46,237 nucleotides of DNA from Rhodobacterales bacterium (GTDB taxonomy: Bacteria > Pseudomonadota > Alphaproteobacteria > Caulobacterales > Hyphomonadaceae), in the NCBI GenBank assembly GCA_014763715.1, contig JACXUV010000030.1, forward strand, positions 1 to 46,237, given 5' to 3'. Made by a program: the position numbers and the translations under genes. Numbering within the stretch: position 1 is the first letter of the stretch; each line of letters begins with the position of its first letter. Of this stretch, positions 1 through 8,679 are shown in pieces. Below the pieces are notes generated by a model that had not been told where the DNA came from, ran no database searches, and saw nothing but the letters and a program-made list of their open reading frames with translations.

Positions 1-279
1 TATGTGCGTGGAAAAGGCAAGAGCAAGCCGGTTGCCACGGGCGCCTCCCCTGCGAACCTTGCCATTGCCTGCGTTACGGGTGCCGCAATCATGATGGTCT
101 GGCTCGGCCTCATGCCACTCGTGCCGTTGCTGTGTGGTCTGGCCGGTCTGTGCGCTGGTCACCTGCTGATGCGCGCCTTCTTCGAGCCGAAGCTGAAAGG
201 ATACACAGGCGATACACTCGGCGCGGTTCAGCAAGCCAGCGAGATCGGGTTTTACCTGGGCGTTCTGGCATGCCTGTAA
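1..279 (+). CDS. cobS: Adenosylcobinamide-GDP ribazoletransferase, C-terminal part
   Basis: This is the last 92 codons of a gene that begins before the window. CobS is an integral membrane enzyme that joins adenosylcobinamide-GDP to alpha-ribazole (phosphate), the nucleotide-loop assembly step of cobalamin synthesis. The visible part holds one long hydrophobic stretch, a short loop and the family's C-terminal signature GYTGDTLGAVQQ, followed by a final hydrophobic segment ending FYLGVLACL. The stop overlaps the start of the downstream phosphatase gene by 10 bases, so the two are probably translationally coupled. The N-terminal membrane segments and the DxxDG-type active site lie outside the window and cannot be checked. 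Confidence 0.88.
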   Translation, partial: YVRGKGKSKPVATGASPANLAIACVTGAAIMMVWLGLMPLVPLLCGLAGLCAGHLLMRAFFEPKLKGYTGDTLGAVQQASEIGFYLGVLACL

Positions 280-815
280 CGCTGCTGCGTCACACTACGC
301 CCGATGTCGCCAGGGGGATTTGCTATGGCATGAGCGATCTTGGCCTTGCCGACAGTTTTCCGGAAGAAGCGCAAGCCGTGCTGGAGAGCCTCTCCACGGT
401 TGAGCGCATCGTGACCAGCCCCCTGCAACGATGCCAGCGACTTGCTGAACATATCGGCACGTCGCTTTCCCTTTCGGTGCAGGCTGATGCCCGCCTCAGG
501 GAAATGGATTTCGGCACCTGGGAAGGGCGTGCCTGGTCTGACATCGCAAGGGCCGAACTGGACCATTGGGCGGCCGACTTCCTGCACGCCCGCCCCCATG
601 GCGGAGAAAGCGTCGCAATGCTTACGGCGCGGACGCGGGAAGCCCTGGCGGAGTATGCCGCCTTGCAGGATCACATCTTGATTGTCACGCATGCCGGCGT
701 CATCAAGGCCGCGCTCGCCACTGGCCGCACCGCCGCAGCCTATGCCGCGACAATCAGTTATGGCGGCTTCATCACCCTGATCCCGCCTCATCAAGGACCC
801 GACCATGAGCACTGA
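270..815 (+). CDS. cobC: Alpha-ribazole phosphatase-type histidine phosphatase
   Basis: This 181-residue cytoplasmic enzyme belongs to the histidine phosphatase (phosphoglycerate mutase-like) superfamily. CobC removes phosphate from alpha-ribazole-5'-phosphate or adenosylcobalamin-5'-phosphate at the end of nucleotide-loop assembly. The catalytic histidine is in LLRHT at residues 5-9; RHT followed by P is typical of CobC, in contrast to the common RHG. SPLQRCQ, the acidic REMDFGTWEG segment and the second-histidine motif THAGVIKAAL are also present. I chose the ATG at 270 because the RHT motif should lie near the N terminus and because it gives a short overlap with cobS. Its stop overlaps cobO by 11 bases. 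The name follows Salmonella usage; in Pseudomonas nomenclature cobC is a different gene. Confidence 0.88.
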   Translation: MPVTLLRHTTPDVARGICYGMSDLGLADSFPEEAQAVLESLSTVERIVTSPLQRCQRLAEHIGTSLSLSVQADARLREMDFGTWEGRAWSDIARAELDHWAADFLHARPHGGESVAMLTARTREALAEYAALQDHILIVTHAGVIKAALATGRTAAAYAATISYGGFITLIPPHQGPDHEH

Positions 816-1407
816 CCAGACACACGCCGAAAAGATGAAAGCTCTGCAGGCAGAGCAGAAAAAGAAGACATCCGAAGCGCGTGATCCGGGCCGTGGGCTG
901 GTGCTCGTGCATACGGGGGACGGCAAAGGCAAGTCGAGTTCCGCCTTCGGCGTCGTCGCCCGCGCCCTTGGCTGGGGCAAGCGCGTCGGGATCGTGCAGT
1001 TCATCAAGGGCAAATGGATCACCGGAGAGCGCCAGTTCTTCGCCAAGTTCCCGGACCAGGTCGACTGGTATACGATGGGAGAAGGCTTCACCTGGGACAC
1101 GCAGGACCGCGACCGCGATATCGCCGCCGCTGAGGCCGCCTTTGCCCGCGCCTGCGAGATGATGGCGAGCGGTGACTATGACCTTATCGTGCTTGACGAG
1201 ATCAACATCGCCCTGCGCTATGACTATCTCGACATTCAGGCTGTTCTTGACGGACTTTCCGCACGCTCTGACCGCACCAGCGTCATCCTGACGGGCCGGG
1301 ACGCAAAACCCGAACTTTGCGACTATGCCGACCTGGTCAGCGAGATGCGCGAGGAAAAACACCCCTTCAAGGCCGGCATCAAGGCCCAGCGCGGGATCGA
1401 CTTCTGA
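805..1407 (+). CDS. cobO: Cob(I)yrinic acid a,c-diamide adenosyltransferase
   Basis: This 200-residue protein is of CobO/BtuR (CobA) type. It transfers the adenosyl group of ATP to the cobalt of Co(I) corrinoids and works in both synthesis and salvage. A lysine-rich N-terminal helix precedes the P-loop GDGKGKSS at residues 38-45. The family features VGIVQFIKG, a Walker B-like YDLIVLDEINIAL, VILTGRDA and the C-terminal HPFKAGIKAQRGIDF are all visible. Length matches the family. The start overlaps cobC by 11 bases, which makes cobS-cobC-cobO one transcriptional unit. It is the last gene before the roughly 400-base riboswitch leader. Confidence 0.95.
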   Translation: MSTDQTHAEKMKALQAEQKKKTSEARDPGRGLVLVHTGDGKGKSSSAFGVVARALGWGKRVGIVQFIKGKWITGERQFFAKFPDQVDWYTMGEGFTWDTQDRDRDIAAAEAAFARACEMMASGDYDLIVLDEINIALRYDYLDIQAVLDGLSARSDRTSVILTGRDAKPELCDYADLVSEMREEKHPFKAGIKAQRGIDF

Positions 1408-1441
1408 CCCCTGACATCGCGTCACATGCCGCAGAGCGCTA

Positions 1442-1470
1442 TTGACAGTCTTTCGCAACTGCAACAACTA
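1442..1470 (+). promoter_or_regulatory. Candidate housekeeping promoter for the riboswitch-btuB operon
   Basis: TTGACA at 1442-1447 is followed after 17 bases by CAACTA at 1465-1470. The -35 is a perfect sigma-70 match and the -10 is weak. It lies just upstream of the cobalamin riboswitch on the same strand, where a leader promoter is expected. It is a sequence-only prediction. Confidence 0.45.
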
Positions 1471-1477
1471 CCCCCAC

Positions 1478-1640
1478 AGATGGTGCTCCCCTAACCGGGA
1501 GCTAAGAGGGAAGCCGGCGTAAATCCGGCGCTGTACCCGCAACTGTTAGCCAGGAGCTGACGGCCAATTAAGTCACTGGACCCTACGGGATCTGGGAAGG
1601 CGGCCTGAAGCATTGATCGGTGAGCCAGGAGACCTGCCAT
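1478..1640 (+). promoter_or_regulatory. Cobalamin (adenosylcobalamin-type) riboswitch aptamer
   Basis: This leader region has the standard cobalamin aptamer features. A GC stem (CTCCC/GGGAG) lies around 1486-1502. The conserved block at 1508-1546 contains GGGAAGCCGGCGTAAATCC and ends in CCCGCAACTGT. The B12 box AGCCAGGAGACCTGCC lies at 1623-1638. It precedes btuB and the uptake/salvage genes, the usual target. By family knowledge, bound cobalamin should lower expression of the downstream operon. Ends are approximate. Confidence 0.93.
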
Positions 1641-1674
1641 CGCGTCGTTCGCCCTGAGGCCGGGAAGAGTTCTC

Positions 1675-1804
1675 TGCGGGCGGGAAGGCAGATGCCTATC
1701 CTTTCGTAACGACAATGAGAAAAGGCCTGGCCGCCCGCATGGATCTCCATGGGCCTCATGTCGTTATGGTGCACCTGTCTTACGGGCGGCAGGGTGCCGA
1801 GGGG
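1675..1804 (+). promoter_or_regulatory. Possible expression platform between the B12 box and btuB
   Basis: The stretch downstream of the aptamer contains several complementary segments. TGCGGGCGG (1675-1683) pairs with CCGCCCGCA (1731-1739). TAACGACAATGAG (1707-1719) pairs with CTCATGTCGTTA (1755-1766) apart from one extra base. A small hairpin CATGGA-TC-TCCATG lies at about 1738-1751. There is no U-run, so a terminator is unlikely. The btuB ribosome-binding site GAGGGG (1799-1804) lies just after these segments, so control of translation initiation is the more plausible mode. The pairings are read by eye only. Confidence 0.4.
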
Positions 1805-1812
1805 AATGAAAG

Positions 1813-3663
1813 ATGAATTCCTACAAGAGCGCTCTGCTCGGCGCAGCTCTCATGAGCGTAGTGGTGCCGGCATATGCAGAAGAAACAGATGCCGAAGCGG
1901 TCAAGCTGGACACGATCATCGTCGAAGGCTCTCGCCTCAACCAGACGGAAGCCGAGATCGGCACAAGTGTCAGCGTCATCACCAGCGAGGAAATCGAAAA
2001 GCTCGGTTTCGACTTTGCGCTGGATGCTGTCGCGGCCGCCCCCGGCGTCACGATCAACCAGAATGGCAGCTTCGGCGGCACGGCAAGCGTCCGCATCCGC
2101 GGTGCCTCCTCCGGGCAAACGCTTGTCCTGATCGATGGTGTGCCAGTTGGCGATCCGTCCACAACCGATGGCAGCTTCAACTTTGCCTATCTCGACACGG
2201 AGAATATCGAGCGGATCGAAGTCCTCAAAGGGCCGCAATCGGTTCTCTGGGGCAGCGACGCCATCGGCGGGGTCGTATCGATCTCGACCAAGCAGCCTAA
2301 TGCTGGTCTCGGCGGCAGCGCGTTCGGCGAATATGGTTCATACAATACGTTCCGTGGCGGCGCCTCCGTTGGCAACTCCAATGATATGGGCGACTTCCGT
2401 GTTGCCGCCACCGGCATCACGTCTGACGGCATTTCGAAAGCCGATGAAGCCAATGGCAACACCGAAGACGACGGATATGATTCCCGCACGGTTTCGGCAC
2501 GCGGCGGCCTGAACCTTCCGAGCAGTATCCGTCTGGACGGCACCCTGCTCTGGAACGATTCAGAGATCGACTATGACAGCTATGCCGGCGGGGCCCAAGG
2601 CAGCGTCGGCGACGGCGACGAGCGGACGGAAACAGAAACCCTGTCAGGGAATGTCTCGCTGAAAGTGCCGCTGCTCGACGGGCGCTTCGAGAACCTGCTG
2701 ATGGTCGGGTACTCCGATATCAGCCGTGAAAACTTCACGAACGGTATGCAGAGCTATGACGCCGATGGCGACCGGACGCTCTACCGCTATCAGGGCACCT
2801 TCACCATCGACGACCGTAACAAGATCGCCTTCGGTGCCGAGCGTGAGGAAACCACCGCCAACGATCAGAACGCCTCCATCGACGGCCTGTTCGGCCTGTA
2901 TGAGTTCAAGCCGGTCGAGAAGCTGACCCTGACTGGCGGCCTGCGCGTGGACGATCACGACAAGTTCGGATCGGAAACGACGGGACGTATTGCGGCAGCC
3001 TATGCCGCCAGCGAGCAGGTCATCGTGCGGGCCAGCTGGGGACAGGGCTTCAAGGCGCCCAGCATCTTCCAGTCGACCTATATCTGTACGTTCTGCGGCC
3101 TGACGGAACCGAACGCAAACCTGAAGCCCGAAACCTCCGAAGCCTATGATATTGGTGTAGACTGGTCGTCGGCGGATGGCCGCGCTCAGGCAGGCATCAC
3201 CTACTTTGACCAGGAAACGGAGAACATGATCGATTTCTCCTACACCGCCGGTTACGACAATATCGCCCTGGTGGATTCCAAGGGTGTTGAACTGTTCGGG
3301 TCCTACCAGTTCACGAACTGGCTCGGTGTGTCGGCAAACTATGCCTATATCGACGCAGAAGACGGCAATGGGAACGAGCTCAGCCGCTTGCCGGAGCACT
3401 CAGGTGACGTGACGGTTTCACTCGATCCGGAAGGCCCGTTCTCCGGCAATATCCTCGTGCGTTACAATGGCGATGAAGCCAATACGGATGGCACCACACT
3501 GGACGGCTGGACCCGCGTCGACCTGACAGGCAGCTATGACCTGACAGATCGTATTGAACTCTACGGCAGGATCGAGAACCTGTTCGACGAGCACTATCAG
3601 CAAATCCTTGGCTACGGCACACCCGGCCTGTCCGGTACTGTCGGGCTGAGGTTGCGCTACTAG
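1813..3663 (+). CDS. btuB: TonB-dependent outer-membrane vitamin B12 receptor
   Basis: This 616-residue outer-membrane transporter is of BtuB type and imports corrinoids using TonB energy. A signal peptide ends near PAYA (about residue 21), followed by a TonB-box-like segment LDTIIVEG. The plug domain follows, with SVSVITSEEIEKLG, the VRIRGA motif and VLIDGVPVGDP; ERIEVLKGPQSVLWGSDAIGG is the conserved plug end. The rest is a beta-barrel ending in an aromatic residue (LRLRY). Length matches BtuB, shorter than most siderophore receptors. The start is supported by GAGGGG eight bases upstream. The cobalamin riboswitch in front and btuFCD behind make the substrate assignment strong. Confidence 0.92.
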   Translation: MNSYKSALLGAALMSVVVPAYAEETDAEAVKLDTIIVEGSRLNQTEAEIGTSVSVITSEEIEKLGFDFALDAVAAAPGVTINQNGSFGGTASVRIRGASSGQTLVLIDGVPVGDPSTTDGSFNFAYLDTENIERIEVLKGPQSVLWGSDAIGGVVSISTKQPNAGLGGSAFGEYGSYNTFRGGASVGNSNDMGDFRVAATGITSDGISKADEANGNTEDDGYDSRTVSARGGLNLPSSIRLDGTLLWNDSEIDYDSYAGGAQGSVGDGDERTETETLSGNVSLKVPLLDGRFENLLMVGYSDISRENFTNGMQSYDADGDRTLYRYQGTFTIDDRNKIAFGAEREETTANDQNASIDGLFGLYEFKPVEKLTLTGGLRVDDHDKFGSETTGRIAAAYAASEQVIVRASWGQGFKAPSIFQSTYICTFCGLTEPNANLKPETSEAYDIGVDWSSADGRAQAGITYFDQETENMIDFSYTAGYDNIALVDSKGVELFGSYQFTNWLGVSANYAYIDAEDGNGNELSRLPEHSGDVTVSLDPEGPFSGNILVRYNGDEANTDGTTLDGWTRVDLTGSYDLTDRIELYGRIENLFDEHYQQILGYGTPGLSGTVGLRLRY

Positions 3664-3674
3664 GAGCAACGTCG

Positions 3675-4505
3675 ATGTCGAGACTGACGATCCTCTTGCT
3701 GGCCTGTGTTCTGAGTGCCTGCGGTCTCCCACCCACGCAGCCTGCACCAGACGCCGCGCATCCGGCACGGATCGTCAGTCTCGATTATTGCTCCGACCAG
3801 TATGTTCTGAAGTTCGCGGACAAGGACGATATCCTGGCCTTGTCGCCCGACGCGGCCAAGAACTTCTCATTCATGCGTGAGACAGCTGAAGGCATTCCGA
3901 CAGTCCGTCCGATTGCAGAGGATGTGCTCCTTCTGAAACCGGATCTCGTGATACGCTCCTATGGTGGCGGCCCCGGCGCGACGCATTTCTTCGAGCAGGC
4001 GGGCATTCCTGTTCTGGATGTCGGCTGGGCAGGTGATATTCCGGCCGTTCTTGCAAACACCCAACGGATCGCAGACGGACTGGGACAGCATGAACGCGGC
4101 GCTGCCGTCGTTGCTGAGACGCAGGCACGTCTCGATACCATCGCGCAAAAGCAGCCGAGCGGAAAAACTGCACTCTACATGACACCCGCCGGGGTGACGA
4201 CAGGCCCTGGCTCACTCGTCCATGAAATGATTGTCGCCGCCGGTCTCGACAACTTCCAGACCGAACCCGGCTGGCGCTCCATTCCTCTTGAGGAACTGGC
4301 TTACGAACAACCCGATGTGATTGCCGCGGCCTTCTTCGGAACCATGACCAATCACCCAGACGCCTGGAGCCCGATGAAGCACCCGATTGCCCGCGCCCAA
4401 CTGGCAAATCACACGACGGTTCCCCTCGAAGGAGCCTGGACATCCTGCAATGGCTGGTTCCTGATCGAAGGTATTGAAGCACTGGCAAAAGGGGCAGACG
4501 AATGA
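3675..4505 (+). CDS. btuF: Periplasmic corrinoid-binding lipoprotein of the BtuCDF ABC importer
   Basis: This 276-residue cobalamin or cobinamide-binding protein delivers substrate to BtuCD. The N terminus is a lipoprotein signal with lipobox LSAC, cysteine at residue 16, so the protein is probably lipid-anchored rather than free in the periplasm. The body has class III substrate-binding features: ARIVSLDYCSDQYVL near the start, LLLKPDLVIRSYGG, and the later PLEELAYEQPDVI. AGGAG lies eight bases before the ATG. The stop overlaps the start of btuC by four bases (ATGA). Position between btuB and btuC defines the role. Specificity for cobalamin over other corrinoids cannot be read from the sequence. 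Confidence 0.88.
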   Translation: MSRLTILLLACVLSACGLPPTQPAPDAAHPARIVSLDYCSDQYVLKFADKDDILALSPDAAKNFSFMRETAEGIPTVRPIAEDVLLLKPDLVIRSYGGGPGATHFFEQAGIPVLDVGWAGDIPAVLANTQRIADGLGQHERGAAVVAETQARLDTIAQKQPSGKTALYMTPAGVTTGPGSLVHEMIVAAGLDNFQTEPGWRSIPLEELAYEQPDVIAAAFFGTMTNHPDAWSPMKHPIARAQLANHTTVPLEGAWTSCNGWFLIEGIEALAKGADE

Positions 4506-5494
4506 AACAGCATTCCTGGCTCTTGCCGGCACTCATACTAAGTTCGGTCGCGGGGCTTTTTGCGGCCTGCCTGCTTGGCTCGGTCTCGATGCCATTCGAC
4601 CGGGTGCTGAGTGCCTTTTTCGGCAGCGGTGATCAGGCGGACCGTCTCGTCATCTGGCAGATCCGTCTGCCACGGGCCCTTGCTGCCTACCTTGTCGGCG
4701 CTGCACTTGGCCTCAGCGGCGCTGCGCTACAGGGCCTGTTGCGAAATCCTCTCGCAGAGCCGGGCGTGCTGGGCGTTTCCGCTTCCGCCTCCCTCTTCGC
4801 GACTTTCGCGCTCTATTACGGACTGGTCGCGATTTCCCCCTGGGTCCTGCCCATGGCCGCAATCCTCGGCGCACTCGCAGGAACGGCGCTCATCGCTGTT
4901 GCAGCCATTCGCACGCAATCTGTCGTAACCCTCATCCTGATCGGTGTTGGCCTTTCCAGTTTTTCCGGCGCAGCCATGAGCCTGTTGATGAACCTTGCGC
5001 CTAACCCGTTTTCCCTCTCCGACATGGTGAACTGGATGCTGGGCTCGGTCGCCAATCGCAGCTTCCAGGAGATCGGTCTGGCTGCTCCGTTCCTGCTGTC
5101 AGGCGCTGCCATCCTGCTCGCTTCCCGGCGGGGCCTGTCCGCCCTGACACTGGGTGAGGAAGCGGCAAGCGGGATCGGGCTGGACCTGCGCACCCAACGT
5201 GTCCTGACAGTTCTTGGCGCAGGTCTCGCAACAGGTGGCTCGGTTGCCCTTGCGGGCGCGATCGGCTTTGTGGGGATCATCGCGCCGCATATTATCCGCC
5301 CTTTTGTCGGACACGATCCGGCACGGTCGCTGATCCCATCGGCCCTGCTTGCCGGGCTGATCCTTGTGCTTGCCGACATAGGTGTGCGCCTCCTGCCGAC
5401 ATCCAGTGAACTCAAGCTGGGTGTGGTGGCAGCGTTGATCGGCGCACCGGCCTTTGTGTGGATCGCAATGCGGAGGCGCGCGATCAATGACTGA
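4502..5494 (+). CDS. btuC: BtuC/FecCD-family permease of the corrinoid ABC importer
   Basis: This 330-residue inner-membrane permease is of the FecCD family, with about ten predicted transmembrane helices. Family motifs are visible: RLPRALAAYLVGAALGLSGA near the N terminus, QGLLRNPLAEPGVLGVSASA, then GAIGFVGIIAPHIIRPFVG near the cytoplasmic coupling region and the C-terminal ADIGVRLLPTSSELKLGVVA. Two copies would pair with BtuD ATPases and dock BtuF. It starts within the btuF stop (ATGA) and overlaps btuD by eight bases, so the importer genes are translationally coupled. Length matches the family and nothing seems degraded. Confidence 0.92.
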   Translation: MKQHSWLLPALILSSVAGLFAACLLGSVSMPFDRVLSAFFGSGDQADRLVIWQIRLPRALAAYLVGAALGLSGAALQGLLRNPLAEPGVLGVSASASLFATFALYYGLVAISPWVLPMAAILGALAGTALIAVAAIRTQSVVTLILIGVGLSSFSGAAMSLLMNLAPNPFSLSDMVNWMLGSVANRSFQEIGLAAPFLLSGAAILLASRRGLSALTLGEEAASGIGLDLRTQRVLTVLGAGLATGGSVALAGAIGFVGIIAPHIIRPFVGHDPARSLIPSALLAGLILVLADIGVRLLPTSSELKLGVVAALIGAPAFVWIAMRRRAIND

Positions 5495-6248
5495 GCTTGT
5501 TGTAACTGATCTCACCGTGAAAGCGGGCGAGGCCGTCCTCGTCAACAAGGCCAGCCTGACGCTTGGAACGGGCGAACTTGTTGTCCTGCTCGGCCCGAAT
5601 GGTGCCGGGAAAACCAGCCTGCTGCGCACGACGCTTGGCCTGGAAAAACAAACCAGTGGCGACGCCACACTGGATGGAACAGCGTGCACCGGCCTCTCCC
5701 CCATGCAGCGCGCCCGGCTGGTGGCCTACCTGCCACAGCAACGCCCGCTCGCCTGGCCAAACTCGGTCCGGGACGTCGTCGCACTCGGGCGTTTTGCCTA
5801 TGGCGCCGCGCCCGGGCGCCTCCAGCCGGAAGATGCGTCTGCGGTTGACTGGGCGATTCAGCTTTGTGATCTCAGCGAGTTGGTAACCCGCTCAACGGAC
5901 ACCTTGTCCGGCGGCGAACTGGCACGCGTCCATTGTGCTCGCGCATTTGCAGCAGAAGCCCCCCTTCTGATCGCGGACGAACCGGTTGCCGCGCTGGACC
6001 CCCGGCACCAGTTCCGTATCATGGATATCATACAGTCCTATGTTGAACGCGGCGGCGGCGCACTCGTCGTCCTGCACGATATCGCGCTCGCGGCACGCTA
6101 TGCCTCCCGCCTCATCTGGATGAAATCCGGAGAGATCGTGGCGGATGGACCACCCACCGAGACACTGACGGCCGACAGGCTCGCCGAAATCTATGGCGTG
6201 CGGGCGAAGGTGACGGGTACGAATATAGAGATCGAAGGCACTCTATGA
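5487..6248 (+). CDS. btuD: ATPase of the corrinoid ABC importer
   Basis: This 253-residue ABC ATPase energises BtuC. It has Walker A GPNGAGKT at residues 36-43, a Q-loop in AYLPQQRPLAW, the signature LSGGE, Walker B LLIADEPVAALDP and the switch histidine in VVLHDIALAARYA. The frame is open further upstream, but ATG 5487 puts the first beta strand at the normal distance from Walker A and gives the short overlap with btuC expected for coupled genes. It ends in an ATGA overlap with cobQ, which ties uptake and ring amidation into one operon under the riboswitch. Confidence 0.92.
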   Translation: MTELVVTDLTVKAGEAVLVNKASLTLGTGELVVLLGPNGAGKTSLLRTTLGLEKQTSGDATLDGTACTGLSPMQRARLVAYLPQQRPLAWPNSVRDVVALGRFAYGAAPGRLQPEDASAVDWAIQLCDLSELVTRSTDTLSGGELARVHCARAFAAEAPLLIADEPVAALDPRHQFRIMDIIQSYVERGGGALVVLHDIALAARYASRLIWMKSGEIVADGPPTETLTADRLAEIYGVRAKVTGTNIEIEGTL

Positions 6249-7732
6249 CGGCCAGGGCGCTCATGCTGCAAGGCACGGGGTCGGATGTCGGCAAATCCGT
6301 TCTCACGGCCGCGCTCTGTCGCATTGCCCGGAACAGAGGGCTCCGTGTTGCTCCTTTCAAGCCTCAGAACATGTCGAACAATGCGGCGGCCTGTGCCGAT
6401 GGAGGTGAAATCGGACGGGCCCAGGCCCTTCAGGCCATGGCTGCCGGGATCGAACCACAAACGGACTTCAATCCTGTCCTCCTGAAACCGGAAACCGACC
6501 GCGCCGCTCAGGTCGTCGTACACGGAAAAGCGCTCCGCAGCATGGATGCCGCCAGTTACATGGGCAGACGGGATCAGTTGCTTGGTGCCGTCATGGAAAG
6601 CTTCGAGCGGCTGGCTGCATCATATGACCTTGTGCTCGTCGAAGGCGCGGGCAGCCCGGCAGAAATCAACCTGCGCAAGCGTGACATTGCCAATATGGGA
6701 TTTGCCCGCAACGCCGGCGTGCCCGTGTGCCTGATTGGCGACATAGAGCGCGGCGGCGTCATCGCGAGTCTTGTTGGAACAAAGTCTGTGCTCGCAGATG
6801 ACGATGCTGCGATGATCCGCAGTTTCCTTGTGAACAAGTTCCGCGGGGATCCGCGCCTGTTCAATGCGGGTGTTGTGGAGATCGAGCAAAGGACGGGCTG
6901 GCCCTGTCTGGGCGTCATTCCGTGGCTAAACGCGACCAGCAGCCTGCCAGCAGAAGATGCGGTTATTCTGGACCAGCGTGAAAGCACATCGGGCAAGGGT
7001 TTGCATATCGCCGCCCCCATGTTGTCCCGCATCGCAAATTTCGACGATGCAGACCCGCTCCGTCTGGAACCAGGCATAGACTTTCAGTGGGTCCCGCCCG
7101 GACAGCCCATTCCAAGGCCTGCAGATGTCATCATTCTTTTCGGAACAAAGTCCACGCTGGGAGATCTCGCATTCCTGCGGGCACAGGGATGGGATCATGA
7201 CATCCTCGCCCATGCCCGCGCTGGCGGACGGGTTCTGGGGATTTGTGGCGGGTACCAGATGCTTGGCAAACGGATTCTCGACCCGGATGGTCTTGATGGA
7301 ATAGCAGGCGAATCCGCCGGGCTTGGCTTGCTGGATGTAGAGACCCGGATGTCGGCGGACAAGCGGGTCACCAATTCACGGGGCGCATGCGCAATACGCG
7401 GTGATGAGGTTTCCGGCTATGAAATCCATGCGGGCTCCACATCCGGTCCTGACACGGAACGCCCGATGTTCAGACTGGGTGGTCATCCGGATGGCGCCCG
7501 CAGTGCCGACGGACGGATCGAAGGCACTTACCTGCACGGCGCCTTTGTTCAGGATGGCTTCAGACGCAGCTGGCTTTCCCGCGCTGGCGCCATCCCCGGT
7601 GCGTCACTCTCCTACACAAAGGAAGTTGATCGCGCACTCGACGCGCTTGCCGCTGAAGTTGAGGCCGCAGTTGACATAGACGCCCTGTTTGCAACAGCCG
7701 AGCGCCCCGGCTGGAGCCCTGCATCCAGGTGA
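6245..7732 (+). CDS. cobQ: Cobyric acid synthase (glutamine-hydrolysing)
   Basis: This 495-residue enzyme uses glutamine and ATP to amidate four carboxylates of adenosylcobyrinic acid a,c-diamide, giving adenosylcobyric acid. The N-terminal dethiobiotin-synthetase-like ATPase domain has P-loop GTGSDVGKS at residues 10-18, then FKPQNMSNNA and VEGAGSPAEINL. The C-terminal class I amidotransferase domain has its nucleophile cysteine in LGICGGYQML at about residue 334 and the catalytic histidine in TYLHGAF at about residue 431. The motif GYEIHAG precedes the latter. Length fits CobQ. It overlaps btuD (ATGA) and cbiB (GTGA). Being placed with uptake genes suggests use on imported or partly amidated corrinoids. 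Confidence 0.95.
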   Translation: MTARALMLQGTGSDVGKSVLTAALCRIARNRGLRVAPFKPQNMSNNAAACADGGEIGRAQALQAMAAGIEPQTDFNPVLLKPETDRAAQVVVHGKALRSMDAASYMGRRDQLLGAVMESFERLAASYDLVLVEGAGSPAEINLRKRDIANMGFARNAGVPVCLIGDIERGGVIASLVGTKSVLADDDAAMIRSFLVNKFRGDPRLFNAGVVEIEQRTGWPCLGVIPWLNATSSLPAEDAVILDQRESTSGKGLHIAAPMLSRIANFDDADPLRLEPGIDFQWVPPGQPIPRPADVIILFGTKSTLGDLAFLRAQGWDHDILAHARAGGRVLGICGGYQMLGKRILDPDGLDGIAGESAGLGLLDVETRMSADKRVTNSRGACAIRGDEVSGYEIHAGSTSGPDTERPMFRLGGHPDGARSADGRIEGTYLHGAFVQDGFRRSWLSRAGAIPGASLSYTKEVDRALDALAAEVEAAVDIDALFATAERPGWSPASR

Positions 7733-8679
7733 GCGCCATGGCCCTCATGCTCGCAGGCTGGACCGTGGAAGCCTCAATCGGTTGGCCGGATTGGCTCTAC
7801 CGGAAAATCGGGCATCCGGTCACATGGTTTGGATTCCTTGTCCACCACTTCGACAAATTGCTCAATCGCCCTGAAGCGCCGCATCCCGTTCGTTACAGCA
7901 TCGGCGCCATAACAACGGGTCTTCTGGTATCCCTCGCAGCTGGCCTAGGATACCTGATCGCGCGCCTGCTTCCCCAGACGATTGCTGGAGACATTGTTGA
8001 AGCCGTAATCGTTTCCAGTCTGATCGCTTCCCGCAGCCTCTACCTGCACGTTGCTGCCGTCGCCTCCCCGCTCCTTCAAGGCGACATGCAGGAGGCACGA
8101 AAGGAGATTTCCCGAATCGTCGGGCGAGATCCTTCACAATTGGATGAAGCTGGTATCACGCGTGCCGCACTTGAGAGCCTTTCGGAAAACGCATCGGACG
8201 GCGTCATCGCACCTTTGTTCTGGGGCGCACTGTTCGGCTTGCCCGGTATCGCTGCCTACAAGGCTGTGAACACACTGGATTCCATGATCGGACACCGGAA
8301 TGTACGATATGAGGCTTTCGGCGGCTTCGCGGCACGGCTGGACGATGCCGCCAATTTTATCCCGGCACGCATGACAGCCGTTTTCATCGCTCTGGTCTCA
8401 GGAAAGGCCCGCGCATTCCGGGTCATGTTGCGTGACGCAAAATGCCACCGTTCCCCGAACGCCGGCTGGCCGGAATCTGCTATGGCGGGCGCACTCAATG
8501 TGCGCCTCTCAGGCCCGCGCATATATGGCGACCGCACCAGTTCAGAGCCATGGCTGAATGGAGAGGCGCCTGATCCTTCGCCTGCGGACCTGCACCGTGG
8601 ATTGCAACTCTATGTTCGGGCAATGGCTTGCGCAGGGCTGCTGTTGGGCCTCACGGCACTAATGTTGGTATTGGCATGA
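7729..8679 (+). CDS. cbiB: Adenosylcobinamide-phosphate synthase
   Basis: This protein of about 316 residues is of CbiB type (CobD in Pseudomonas naming), an inner-membrane enzyme that attaches aminopropanol phosphate to adenosylcobyric acid. It has several hydrophobic helices, the N-terminal signature GWPDWLYRKIGHPVTWFG and the strongly conserved SLSENASDGVIAPLFW. KAVNTLDSMIGHRN and the late GALNVRLSGPRIYG also match the family. The GTG at 7729 overlaps the cobQ stop. An in-frame ATG at 7738 would shorten it by only three residues and is equally possible. The stop overlaps cobD by ATGA. Confidence 0.92.
   Translation: MSAMALMLAGWTVEASIGWPDWLYRKIGHPVTWFGFLVHHFDKLLNRPEAPHPVRYSIGAITTGLLVSLAAGLGYLIARLLPQTIAGDIVEAVIVSSLIASRSLYLHVAAVASPLLQGDMQEARKEISRIVGRDPSQLDEAGITRAALESLSENASDGVIAPLFWGALFGLPGIAAYKAVNTLDSMIGHRNVRYEAFGGFAARLDDAANFIPARMTAVFIALVSGKARAFRVMLRDAKCHRSPNAGWPESAMAGALNVRLSGPRIYGDRTSSEPWLNGEAPDPSPADLHRGLQLYVRAMACAGLLLGLTALMLVLA

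Noticed and set aside
252-1467. Two long minus-strand open frames (252-1100 and 772-1467)
   Set aside because: Both are opposite the clear cobC and cobO genes and contain no recognisable domain.
1675-1739. 9-bp inverted repeat as a transcription terminator in the riboswitch leader
   Set aside because: The loop is about 47 bases and no T-run follows, so it is treated as part of a possible expression platform instead.
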